64,000 bases of DNA from Larkinella sp049445795. Lineage in GTDB: Bacteria; Bacteroidota; Bacteroidia; Cytophagales; Spirosomataceae. The notes beneath the pieces were generated by a model. That model made no database searches. It saw only the letters and a program-made list of their open reading frames with translations, and was not told the DNA's origin. Each line of letters opens with the position of its first letter. Position 1 is the first letter of the stretch. This document shows, one piece after another, positions 32,996-40,828 of this stretch. A program made the position numbers and the translations under genes. The stretch covers positions 1 through 64,000 of the forward strand of contig NZ_JBMSDT010000011.1 in the NCBI RefSeq assembly GCF_049445795.1, in the 5' to 3' direction.

Positions 32996-33969
32996 GCGTT
33001 TATGAATTGAGTGGAGATAACGGTTTTGCTGTTGTTTGCCGATTCAACTCGCTGCCAGATTCGGCGTAACTGGCGGGCATCCTGGAAACCACACTGCTCG
33101 GCAATGGCTTCCATCGTCATACCCGGATTGTGCCGCAGCGTACGGGCTCGTTCCAGCCGTAGTAGCGTGGTATAATCATGAATGGAAATCCCCGTTTCTT
33201 TTCGAAACGTTCGGGTCAGGTTACGGGTACTCATACCGGCCACCTCAGCCAAGGTATCTAACGTGGCCCTTGTTTTCAGATTGGCAATCAACCAGTCCTG
33301 CAATTGGTGAACGGCCACGTTCATATGGTTGCGGTAATCGAGGTAAATGCTTTTCTGCGAATGGTTGGGGCCGCGACGCACATAGACGACCAACTCCCGG
33401 GCTATCTTGGCTGCAAAAAGGGACCCCTGTTGCACTTCCAGAATCGCCAGCGCCAGGTCGATACCGGCAGTAATTCCCGCACTGGTATAGATCCCGCCAT
33501 CCTGGACGAATAACTGATCGTGCTGGGTAACAATCCGTGGATAGGTCGTTTGCAGTTCCGCTACGCGTTTCCAATGGGTCGTGCATTTTCGGCCATCCAA
33601 CAGGCCTGTCTGAGCCACTAAAAATGCGCCCGTACAAACCGAGCAGAGGATAACGCCCTGGCGATGCTGCTCCCGGAGCCAGGCCAGGAAATCGAGCTCC
33701 GCCTTCAGTTCAGCAGACCGGATATACGTCATATCCATGCCTGGGATGAAGATCAGATCGCCGGGTTGAGGCTGTAGTTGGGTAAAGGGTTGCACAGGCC
33801 CCACCGCCAGGCCTGCTGTGCTGACAAGCTGGTTTTGAAACGAACAATACCGTAATCGATACGGAGCGCCATACGCAACGGCTTCGTAGAAGACCTGAAC
33901 GGGGCCGGCCAGATCCAAAACGTGTACATAAGGCGGCACAACAAAGATGACCTGTTGAGTGGACGACAT
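32992..33969 (-). CDS. GlxA-type transcriptional regulator (DJ-1 domain plus AraC helix-turn-helix)
   Basis: The 325-residue protein has an N-terminal DJ-1/PfpI domain (residues 5-190; FVVPPYVHVLDLAGPVQVFYEA, ILCSVCTGAFLVAQTGLLDG with Cys112) and a C-terminal AraC-type domain (about 220-315; ATLDTLAEVAGMSTRNLTRTF, TTLLRLERARTLRHNPGMTM, IAEQCGFQDARQLRRIWQR). The DJ-1 part serves as a sensor, and here it keeps the elbow cysteine. It is followed, with a 4-base overlap, by an exported DJ-1 protein with the same cysteine elbow, so the regulator may respond to what the exported protein binds or makes. Divergent from the TlpA genes across 271 bases. Confidence 0.92.
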   Translation of the reverse strand: MSSTQQVIFVVPPYVHVLDLAGPVQVFYEAVAYGAPYRLRYCSFQNQLVSTAGLAVGPVQPFTQLQPQPGDLIFIPGMDMTYIRSAELKAELDFLAWLREQHRQGVILCSVCTGAFLVAQTGLLDGRKCTTHWKRVAELQTTYPRIVTQHDQLFVQDGGIYTSAGITAGIDLALAILEVQQGSLFAAKIARELVVYVRRGPNHSQKSIYLDYRNHMNVAVHQLQDWLIANLKTRATLDTLAEVAGMSTRNLTRTFRKETGISIHDYTTLLRLERARTLRHNPGMTMEAIAEQCGFQDARQLRRIWQRVESANNSKTVISTQFINA

Positions 33970-34240
33970 GGGCTAACGGAGTCAAGCCATAAAGGTAGGC
34001 GATGCCCGGCGTTCATTCGAGCCAAACACCGGACATTTTGGGCCAAAAACGAAGAGACTCAACGATCGCTGCTGTGTGCTCATTTCGGCGAAACCGGTTA
34101 ACCTCTGCAATCCGTTGGCAGTTGCTGCGGAAACGCAGTCAATCGGTTGATTGCCAAAAAAAACGTTCAACGGGCAGATCGTTTCGAAAGATTACTATAT
34201 TTATAGTTGAAAGTACGCGTAACCCCTAAACTTTTTCCCT

Positions 34241-35380
34241 ATGAAATCGCTGCGAACCTATGCGCTACTGGCCTGGGTAACCTTACACTCCCTGCTAGCC
34301 TGCCGCGAAGACAAACCGATTCAAATCAGCGGTCGTCTGGAAAACATGCCGGACGGGGAGATGATCTTTTACACCCGCGATCGGAAAACCGGTCACATCG
34401 TGCCGATGGACTCCTGTCCGTTTGTCAAAGGGCGGTTTACGCAATTACTTTCGGCCAAAAAATACCCCGAATCCATCCGGGTGTTCATGAAACATCGGGA
34501 AGTTAAAACGGGAACGTTGCGCGTGTTCAGTTTTCGCACCAACCTGAAATACCGGGGAAGTTCGCTGAGTCTCGACCATTTTATGTTGGAAGACGGCATT
34601 CAAATCAACGGGAAGGTTTCCGAAGATACGTTTCTCGGATTTCGAGCGAACAAATCGTTTAAATTGGTCTCAATTGACCGGTCTATCATTCCGGGTCTGC
34701 AAACACAAGTTGCCTATAACGATACCGTAGGCTTCGGAAACCTGACCAGCATCGCGCGGATTAAGCAGTTGGTGGCGCAACACCCGTATTCGTATTACTA
34801 CCTCTACGAACTGGAACGCCGGGTGGGGGATTTTTCGAATGCTGGCTTTCGAACGGTTTTTGCGTCCTTCGATCAGGACGTACAGCAGAGCGAAACCGGA
34901 CAACAACTGCTGGATTACGTCAACCGACGCGACGAAAAACGACTGACCTTCGCGACCACCCTGCCGGATTCTCAGGGGCAGGCGCAGGTGGTTCTGGACA
35001 AAACCGCCCCGTATAACCTGGTGGTGTTGTGGGCGTCCTGGTGCGGTCCGTGTCGGCAGGAAATTCCCGAACTAAAGCAGTTATATGCCCGATTTGGGCA
35101 TACCCGCCCGGGGCCAACGAAGCGGCTGCACCTGGTATCGGTATCGGTCGATGAAAACCGGGAAGCCTGGCTGAAAGCGGTCCAACAGGAGCAAATGCCC
35201 TGGAAGCAGTTACTGCTGGCCGGAGAAAATAAAGTTTTTGCCCGGGAACTCTTTCAGTTCAACGGCAGCATTCCCACGATGTTGCTCGTCGATCAGCACG
35301 GGAAAACCGTCAGGAAATGGGTGGGGAATGATGGAACTGCATTCATTGCTGTTACTGACCTGATCAACGAAACTCTATGA
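34241..35380 (+). CDS. TlpA-family thioredoxin-like lipoprotein
   Basis: The 379-residue protein has a lipoprotein signal: the hydrophobic segment ALLAWVTLHSLLAC puts Cys21 in a lipobox (LLAC). Residues 26 to about 230 form a DUF4369-like beta domain (PIQISGRLENMPDGEMIFY). The C-terminal thioredoxin domain contains VVLWASWCGPCRQEIPELKQ with the redox pair Cys268-Cys271. TlpA proteins are membrane-tethered periplasmic thiol reductases that serve cytochrome maturation or metal insertion. The stop overlaps the next gene's start (ATGA), a second member of the family, so they form one unit. It is divergent from the GlxA-type regulator. Confidence 0.9.
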   Translation: MKSLRTYALLAWVTLHSLLACREDKPIQISGRLENMPDGEMIFYTRDRKTGHIVPMDSCPFVKGRFTQLLSAKKYPESIRVFMKHREVKTGTLRVFSFRTNLKYRGSSLSLDHFMLEDGIQINGKVSEDTFLGFRANKSFKLVSIDRSIIPGLQTQVAYNDTVGFGNLTSIARIKQLVAQHPYSYYYLYELERRVGDFSNAGFRTVFASFDQDVQQSETGQQLLDYVNRRDEKRLTFATTLPDSQGQAQVVLDKTAPYNLVVLWASWCGPCRQEIPELKQLYARFGHTRPGPTKRLHLVSVSVDENREAWLKAVQQEQMPWKQLLLAGENKVFARELFQFNGSIPTMLLVDQHGKTVRKWVGNDGTAFIAVTDLINETL

Positions 35381-36486
35381 AGCCTTACCTACTGATTGCA
35401 GTGCTTCTAAATCCAGGGTTGCTCTGGGCTCAGAGTAACGTTTACAAGGTTGAAGGCCAATTAGGGAAGGGGCAACCAAAAGCAAACGTTTCTGTACGCT
35501 ACATAGTGGAAAAAACAAAAACCGTACATTGGGATTCGTCCCGGATCGAGAATGGGACGTTTGTCGTGACAGGAACAGTCGATCAGCCTCATTATGCGTG
35601 GCTGGCCATTGACGATAACCGCATCCGTTTCTATCTGGAACCGGGTACCATTACGGTGACTAGCCCTGACTCCATTCAAAACGCGGTTGTGGGTGGATCA
35701 CCGATGAACATTGATAATCAGAAGCTGAAACAACTGCTCAAGCCGATTGAAACGCAATCGGCTCAGATAGAGCAACTTCAGGCCAATACGCCGGAATCAA
35801 AAAAAGATAAAGCGTTTGAAGAAGCTATTGAGAAGCAAAAAGATGCCCTTTTTGACGCACAGAATGCTATTAAAGCTCAGTTTGTTAAAGACCATCCAAC
35901 GTCGATGCTGAGTCTGTATATCCTGGATCAATATACAGATCTAAATCATGATTTTCCTACATTGGAACCGCTGTTCAACAACCTTTCGAACGCGATTAAA
36001 ACCAGCAAGCCCGGCAAAGAATACGCAAAAAAGCTGTCTCTGATTCAAGCCACTTCGGTTGGGGCGTTGGCACCTGATTTTACCCAGGCTGATACGTCAG
36101 GGAAAGCCGTATCCTTGAGTAACTTTCGAGGAAGATACGTGCTGGTTGATTTTTGGGCGAGTTGGTGCGGTCCCTGCCGGACCGAAAATCCGAATCTGGT
36201 CAAAAATTTCCATCAATACCAAGACAAAAACTTTACCGTATTAGGGATTTCACTGGATGGACATGAGGGGAAAGCAGCCTGGATGAAGGCTATTCATAAA
36301 GACCGTCTTGCTTGGACGCACGTCTCAGACCTAAAGGGTTGGGATAATGAGGTAGCGAAGCAATACGCCATTCGGCTGATTCCTCAAAATTTCTTGATAG
36401 GTCCTGATGGGAGAATCCTTGCAAAAAATATCCGGGGGGAAGCTTTAGGGAAAAAACTAGCTGAAATTTTCACCAGTAAGCCTTAA
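35377..36486 (+). CDS. TlpA-family thiol-disulfide oxidoreductase with DUF4369 domain
   Basis: The 369-residue protein has a signal peptide (MKPYLLIAVLLNPGLLWAQ) without a lipobox. Residues 22-120 are a DUF4369 domain (YKVEGQLGKGQPKANVSVRY, LAIDDNRIRFYLEPGTITV). A helical linker (KPIETQSAQIEQLQANTPES, EEAIEKQKDALFDAQNAIKA) precedes the thioredoxin domain: LVDFWASWCGPCRTENPNLV with Cys264-Cys267 and the cis-Pro in RLIPQNFLI. This is the common Bacteroidota TlpA/DUF4369 architecture. It overlaps the upstream TlpA gene by 4 bases. The two paralogues differ in anchoring (lipid versus soluble), hinting at different electron routes. Confidence 0.92.
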   Translation: MKPYLLIAVLLNPGLLWAQSNVYKVEGQLGKGQPKANVSVRYIVEKTKTVHWDSSRIENGTFVVTGTVDQPHYAWLAIDDNRIRFYLEPGTITVTSPDSIQNAVVGGSPMNIDNQKLKQLLKPIETQSAQIEQLQANTPESKKDKAFEEAIEKQKDALFDAQNAIKAQFVKDHPTSMLSLYILDQYTDLNHDFPTLEPLFNNLSNAIKTSKPGKEYAKKLSLIQATSVGALAPDFTQADTSGKAVSLSNFRGRYVLVDFWASWCGPCRTENPNLVKNFHQYQDKNFTVLGISLDGHEGKAAWMKAIHKDRLAWTHVSDLKGWDNEVAKQYAIRLIPQNFLIGPDGRILAKNIRGEALGKKLAEIFTSKP

Positions 36487-36627
36487 TAAGTGAACAGTTT
36501 AGATTGAGATAAGCCGCACCTAGCTGGATATTGGAAAGGGAGATGTTCAGGCATGTCGGGTCTATCTCTGAGTCCGTCAGTACCTGAGCAATAGGTGTTA
36601 GCCAACGTGGTGATTGGTATATCTAAT

Positions 36628-37113
36628 TTAAGATTGTTCAGGTCGTATATCAAGAATTTTTTCGAAGTTTTTTTTCAGCCCATTGGTCATCAAGATTATG
36701 GTACCAAGAATAATTGGCCCGAAAATCGGATAAGAAATAAGGAGAAAAAGCTCGCTTTGAGTATTGATTGTAGTCTTTATACTGAACAGTTCAATAATGA
36801 ATAAAATAGCAAGTAAATGATGAAGAAAAACTAAGCCTAGATTGGGGTTTAATTGAATTGTGATAATGGTTTTTTCTCTTTGTGCAGAAATTTGCCCTTG
36901 AAGATAGACAAACTTATTGCCAAATATCCCATTGATATACCCTAATGTCCATTTGTGAAAAAAGAGAAAGGAATAGTCCTCGTTAAGTTTCCCCGTAATA
37001 TTATCTGAAAAATCCCGCCAACTTCTGGTCGTAATTTTGGAAAAATCATCTACTGTATCTCCAAATGACTTGTTAATTGCGTATGTATATTTTCTTCTAA
37101 ATAGTATATCCAT
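36628..37113 (-). CDS. AT-rich membrane protein of unknown function
   Basis: The 161-residue frame has no recognised domain. It has a soluble N-terminal half (DFSKITTRSWRDFSDNITGK, SFLFFHKWTLGYINGIFGN) and two membrane segments near residues 90-115 (LGLVFLHHLLAILFIIELF) and 125-145 (FLLISYPIFGPIILGTIILM). The gene and its flanks are much more AT-rich than the genes on either side, with many Ile, Asn and Lys codons, which suggests recent acquisition or relaxed selection. No partner gene. I am moderately sure it is a real gene, since no longer frame competes and the membrane pattern is coherent. Confidence 0.6.
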   Translation of the reverse strand: MDILFRRKYTYAINKSFGDTVDDFSKITTRSWRDFSDNITGKLNEDYSFLFFHKWTLGYINGIFGNKFVYLQGQISAQREKTIITIQLNPNLGLVFLHHLLAILFIIELFSIKTTINTQSELFLLISYPIFGPIILGTIILMTNGLKKNFEKILDIRPEQS

Positions 37114-37284
37114 TCGCTATTACAAGCTAAATCCTATTGCTTCGATTTTAAACTCTCTGATTTAACCTAGAGAAGTAACCATAAAATTTTTCCAAATCAC
37201 ACTTTAATGGATATTTCTTACAAGACAAAATAGGTAAATATCATAGATGGTTGTGAATATCTGCCCTTTACAAAACCTGCCGTT

Positions 37285-39816
37285 TTAAACCGCTTTCTTC
37301 CGGTTTTCAAGAAACACCGCTGTTCCAATAAAAGCGATAATCAGCAGCGAACTGATCAGGTCGACTACTTTGCCGACGCGGATCGAAATCGGGTCGAATT
37401 TGAAGACGATGGTGTGTTTGCCCGGCGGAATCCGCATAGCCCGCAGCACGTAATTGGCCCGCAGGTGTGGCACTTCCTTCCCATCGATCGTCGCCTTCCA
37501 TTCATCCCGGACGTTGTAGTAGATCTCCGAAAAAACCGCCAGTTGCTCGCTCGTCGCGTTGCTTTCGTAGGTCAGTTCGTTGGGTTTGTAGCTCGTCAGC
37601 CGAATCGAATTGGCCGAATCCGGCCGGATGGTCAGGCCGTTCAGTTGCCCGGCAAACCGCTGATCGACCACTGCCGACCGGCGGGTATCCAGACTATCCA
37701 GCGCCTGCATTTCGGCGTTGGCGTTCGGAACCAGTTTATAGTTTTCCACAAACCAGGCGTTGCCGAGCGCGCCCGGATTCATCTGTGCTGTCGGTGGCCC
37801 CGGCGCCTGCTGCGGGTTGGTCGACTGCGGCTGCGTCAGGAAATATTTCGTATTCAGCATGTTGATGACGTTGTACGCATTCGGTGTCGTGGGGTTTTCG
37901 CGCAGGTTCCGGTAAATCTGAAACTCGGCCAACTCCTGATACCGGCGCATTTTGGCGGCATGGTACCCGCCGAGCGATTTGTGAAAGTACGAGGCCTTGG
38001 CATCGCTCATGAAGCTGGTCGTCAGGTCGAGCACCCGGAAATCCAGCGACTTGTCGGCCAGAATCTGCTCATCGGCGGGCGTCGGTGTGATGGTTTCCTG
38101 AATCGCCTGTTTATTCACGAAATCGTCGTTGTTGAAATACCGCTTATCAATGCCGAACAGGTCGAAAATGACCAGTGCCAGCAAAACCGGGTAGAAGATC
38201 GCTGGTTTGATGCGGTCGCGGACGTACAGCCAGATGAGCCCGCCGACCAGCAAAATCAAAATGGCTGACCGGAACGCGTCGGACCGGAGCATGCCGATCC
38301 GGTCGTCGACTATTGCGGCCATTACCTGGTTGGCGAGGTCTTTATTTTGCAATCCCTGTTCTAAACTGCCCGCAAACGCTTCGTCGTTGGCCCCCCGGAA
38401 CGATTGGAAAACCGTCGGCAGCAGCGCCATGAGCAGCGACAATCCGGCCGTGATGCCCAGGCTGATCAGCAACGGACGGTTCAACTGTGCGGCCGTCAGC
38501 TTTTTGTCCACGATTTGTTTCAGGGCCAAAATACCCAGCAACACCAGCGGCAACTGCGCCAAGGTCAGCGTCATCGTTACCGCCCGGAATTTGTTGAAAC
38601 CGGGGAAATAGTCGAAGAACGTGTAATTAAGCGCCGGAAGGTTTTTGCCCCAGGCCCAGCCGATGAACAGGAGCGCAATCGCCAAGGCCCACCATTTCAA
38701 GCGACCGGGCACGATCAACAGGCCGAGCACAAACAGGAAGATCACAATAGCACCCGCGTAGGCCGGTCCGGTTTGGCTGTAAAGGTTGCCGTGATACAGC
38801 GGCAGTTGTTGCACAAATTGTTGGGCCATTGTCGGATCGACGCCGATGCCCGTCATTTTTTTGTACGTTTCCGAGTCCGTCGACAGCGAGCCGACCGACG
38901 GCCCCCCGGCGTAATTCGGAATCAGCAGCGTGAACGTTTCGCCAATACCGTAGCTATACTGAAAGGCGTAATCCTTACCTAAACCGTCTTCGGTATTGGT
39001 CCCGGAAGCTGCCGGGGCACCGGTTTCGGATTTTGGCGTGATGGTCAGTTCGGATTTGCCACGGGTCGTTACGGTCACATAATCAGCCGCGTTCCAAAGC
39101 CGGGTGGTGTGCGTACCGACCGCCAGCAGCGCGGCCACGGCCAGCGAAGAAAGCGACAATACCAGCGGTCGAACCCGGCCTTCGCGGATGGCGGCTACGC
39201 TCTCGATCAGGACGTAAATCACCAGACCAATCGCCAGGTAGTAGGTGATTTGGACGTGGTTGGCGTAAAGTTCGAGGCCCAGAAAGAGGGCTGTCAGTGC
39301 GGCTCCGGCCAGGTAACGGCCCCGCAGTGCCATCACGACCCCGGCCACAATGCCCGGCGCGTAGGCCAGCGCCAGAATCTTGGAAACGTGCCCGGCTTCC
39401 AGGCTGAGCAGGTGGTAAGACGCAAAACTATACGCCACCGCCCCCACGGCCGACAGCCAGACGTTGGCCCCCAGCGCCAGCATCAGGACGTAGCCGCCGA
39501 TCATCAAAAGCCAGATGTAATTGGCGGGATCAGGCAGTAAGAGGTTGATGTATTGGCCGAGCTTGTGAGTCAGGCTGGTGGGGTAGTCGCCGGAAATCAT
39601 GTAGGCAGGCATGCCGCCGAACATGCTGTTGGTCCACCAGGCCCATTCGCCGGTTTCTTTATGGTAATCAACCACTTCGCGGCCAGCCGCCACGGACTGA
39701 ATGATGTCGTGCTGGTTGAGTCGTTTGCCTTTCAGAACCGGTGAGCAGTAAATGACGGCCAGAAGCGCAAAGCCGAGAACGGCGATCAAATGGGGGAGAA
39801 AGCGTTTGAAATTCAT
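37285..39816 (-). CDS. YfhO-family integral membrane protein
   Basis: The 843-residue protein starts with a membrane helix (FLPHLIAVLGFALLAVIYCS) and contains a dozen or more helices, including ANYIWLLMIGGYVLMLALGA and LISLGITAGLSLLMALLPTV. WWTNSMFGGMPAYMISGDYP and SYHLLSLEAGHVSKILALAY are conserved in the Bacteroidota branch of YfhO proteins. A soluble domain after about residue 580 includes YNVINMLNTKYFLTQ and ends in a single helix and basic tail. Family members are predicted glycosyltransferases of the GT-C type that act on lipid-linked sugars (in Bacillus, modification of lipoteichoic acid). Substrate here is unknown. Divergent from the Uma2 gene. Confidence 0.9.
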   Translation of the reverse strand: MNFKRFLPHLIAVLGFALLAVIYCSPVLKGKRLNQHDIIQSVAAGREVVDYHKETGEWAWWTNSMFGGMPAYMISGDYPTSLTHKLGQYINLLLPDPANYIWLLMIGGYVLMLALGANVWLSAVGAVAYSFASYHLLSLEAGHVSKILALAYAPGIVAGVVMALRGRYLAGAALTALFLGLELYANHVQITYYLAIGLVIYVLIESVAAIREGRVRPLVLSLSSLAVAALLAVGTHTTRLWNAADYVTVTTRGKSELTITPKSETGAPAASGTNTEDGLGKDYAFQYSYGIGETFTLLIPNYAGGPSVGSLSTDSETYKKMTGIGVDPTMAQQFVQQLPLYHGNLYSQTGPAYAGAIVIFLFVLGLLIVPGRLKWWALAIALLFIGWAWGKNLPALNYTFFDYFPGFNKFRAVTMTLTLAQLPLVLLGILALKQIVDKKLTAAQLNRPLLISLGITAGLSLLMALLPTVFQSFRGANDEAFAGSLEQGLQNKDLANQVMAAIVDDRIGMLRSDAFRSAILILLVGGLIWLYVRDRIKPAIFYPVLLALVIFDLFGIDKRYFNNDDFVNKQAIQETITPTPADEQILADKSLDFRVLDLTTSFMSDAKASYFHKSLGGYHAAKMRRYQELAEFQIYRNLRENPTTPNAYNVINMLNTKYFLTQPQSTNPQQAPGPPTAQMNPGALGNAWFVENYKLVPNANAEMQALDSLDTRRSAVVDQRFAGQLNGLTIRPDSANSIRLTSYKPNELTYESNATSEQLAVFSEIYYNVRDEWKATIDGKEVPHLRANYVLRAMRIPPGKHTIVFKFDPISIRVGKVVDLISSLLIIAFIGTAVFLENRKKAV

Positions 39817-39969
39817 ACAACGGGTAAGGTGTAAAGCGCAAAGCCGCTTCAGAAATAACGGGTAAAGAAACGGTTTTTTCCAACACGGCGAAAACCGGGG
39901 ACGTCACTTTTTGCGTGATTTGCCGCCTTTCAGCGCTTTCCAGATAACGAAAAAAGCACTGATCACTGT

Positions 39970-40051
39970 CTAAGCAGCAGACCGTCAAAGCAAGAGAAAA
40001 CCGGATTTTTCCGGAAAAGATATGACTTTCTAAAGCGCGGACCGTCTAAGC
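39970..40051. repeat. Degenerate direct repeats around a hairpin upstream of the Uma2 gene
   Basis: Two 22-base units (39970-39991 and 40030-40051, sharing GACCGTC and AAGC) lie 60 bases apart, with CCGGA-TTTT-TCCGG between them. The divergent gap 39817-40081 holds no gene. This could be an operator, but the units match at only about 16 positions. Confidence 0.35.
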
Positions 40052-40081
40052 GGAAAGTATTGACCTGAATTTGGTAGCTTT

Positions 40082-40663
40082 ATGGAAGCAAGAAAGTACG
40101 ATTTCACGATGGTGACTACGAAGAAGAAACGGTACACGTTTGAAGAATACGAAGCCCTGGAACGGGCTGAAGGTGTTCGCTACGAATACATCGATGGCGA
40201 AGTATTCGCGATGGCCGGAACGACCAAGCGACATAATACCATCGTTCTGGCGTTTGCCAGAGCACTATTTCCTTTCGCCCAAAAAAGCGGTTATGCGGTT
40301 TTTACCGAAAGCATCAAGCAGAAGCTGAGAACCGGCGAGAAATACGTTTATCCGGATGTGATTTACACCTGCGAACCGGCGGATCTGGCCGATGATTCGG
40401 AAACCGTGGTCCGGTCGCCATCTTTGCTGATTGAGGTCGTCTCGGAGTCTTCGCTACGGACCGACAGCTACAACAAGCGGCTCGAATACTTCAAAATCCC
40501 GTCGTTGCAATACTACCTGCTCGCTTCCCAAACCGCCCCCGTCGTGGAGGTCTACGAACGTTCGGCAGACTTCTGGAAATACACCATTTACGAAGGACTC
40601 GACACCACGATTTCGCTGGAAAAACTGGGCATTACGATTTCGCTGGCAGAAGTCTTGAATTAG
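40082..40663 (+). CDS. Uma2-family (DUF820) putative endonuclease
   Basis: The 193-residue protein belongs to Uma2/DUF820, a PD-(D/E)xK nuclease-like family expanded in Cyanobacteria and Bacteroidota. YTFEEYEALERAEGVRYEYI is the family start, then KRHNTIVLAFARALFPFA, YVYPDVIYTCEP (active-site Asp in PD), PSLLIEVVSESS (the ExK-like motif E-V-V) and DSYNKRLEYFKIPSLQYYLL. Another start at 40109 (MVTTKKKR) would shorten it by nine residues. Biological role is unknown; the family may be domesticated or associated with mobile DNA. It converges with mutS2 across a repeat element. Confidence 0.92.
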   Translation: MEARKYDFTMVTTKKKRYTFEEYEALERAEGVRYEYIDGEVFAMAGTTKRHNTIVLAFARALFPFAQKSGYAVFTESIKQKLRTGEKYVYPDVIYTCEPADLADDSETVVRSPSLLIEVVSESSLRTDSYNKRLEYFKIPSLQYYLLASQTAPVVEVYERSADFWKYTIYEGLDTTISLEKLGITISLAEVLN

Positions 40664-40675
40664 AAAACATGAATT

Positions 40676-40823
40676 GTCTTGAACCTGGATTACACGGATT
40701 AAAGGATTAACTCGTCTTGAACTTGGATTACACGGATTAATGGATTAACTGGGATATAAAAGGTAAAGATTGCGGTAGCCAATCCTCTTCATCTTTTCAT
40801 CCGTGTAATCCGAGTTCAAGACG
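40676..40823. repeat. Two direct and one inverted copy of a GGATTACACGGATT repeat
   Basis: Direct copies at 40676-40712 and 40714-40750 (37 bases each) match at 35 positions; an inverted partial copy at 40790-40823 pairs with them over about 26 bases, to give a long hairpin. The cluster covers most of the convergent junction between the Uma2 gene (stop 40663) and mutS2 (stop 40829-40831), leaving 12 and 5 bases. Confidence 0.85.
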
Positions 40824-40828
40824 ACCGT

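Noticed and set aside
37414..38268. 284-codon plus-strand frame opposite the YfhO gene
   Set aside because: Antisense shadow, no signal, no motif, many His/Arg/Gln.
40676..40823. Possible CRISPR array
   Set aside because: Only two direct copies separated by one base, with no spacers; the third copy is inverted and no cas gene is present.
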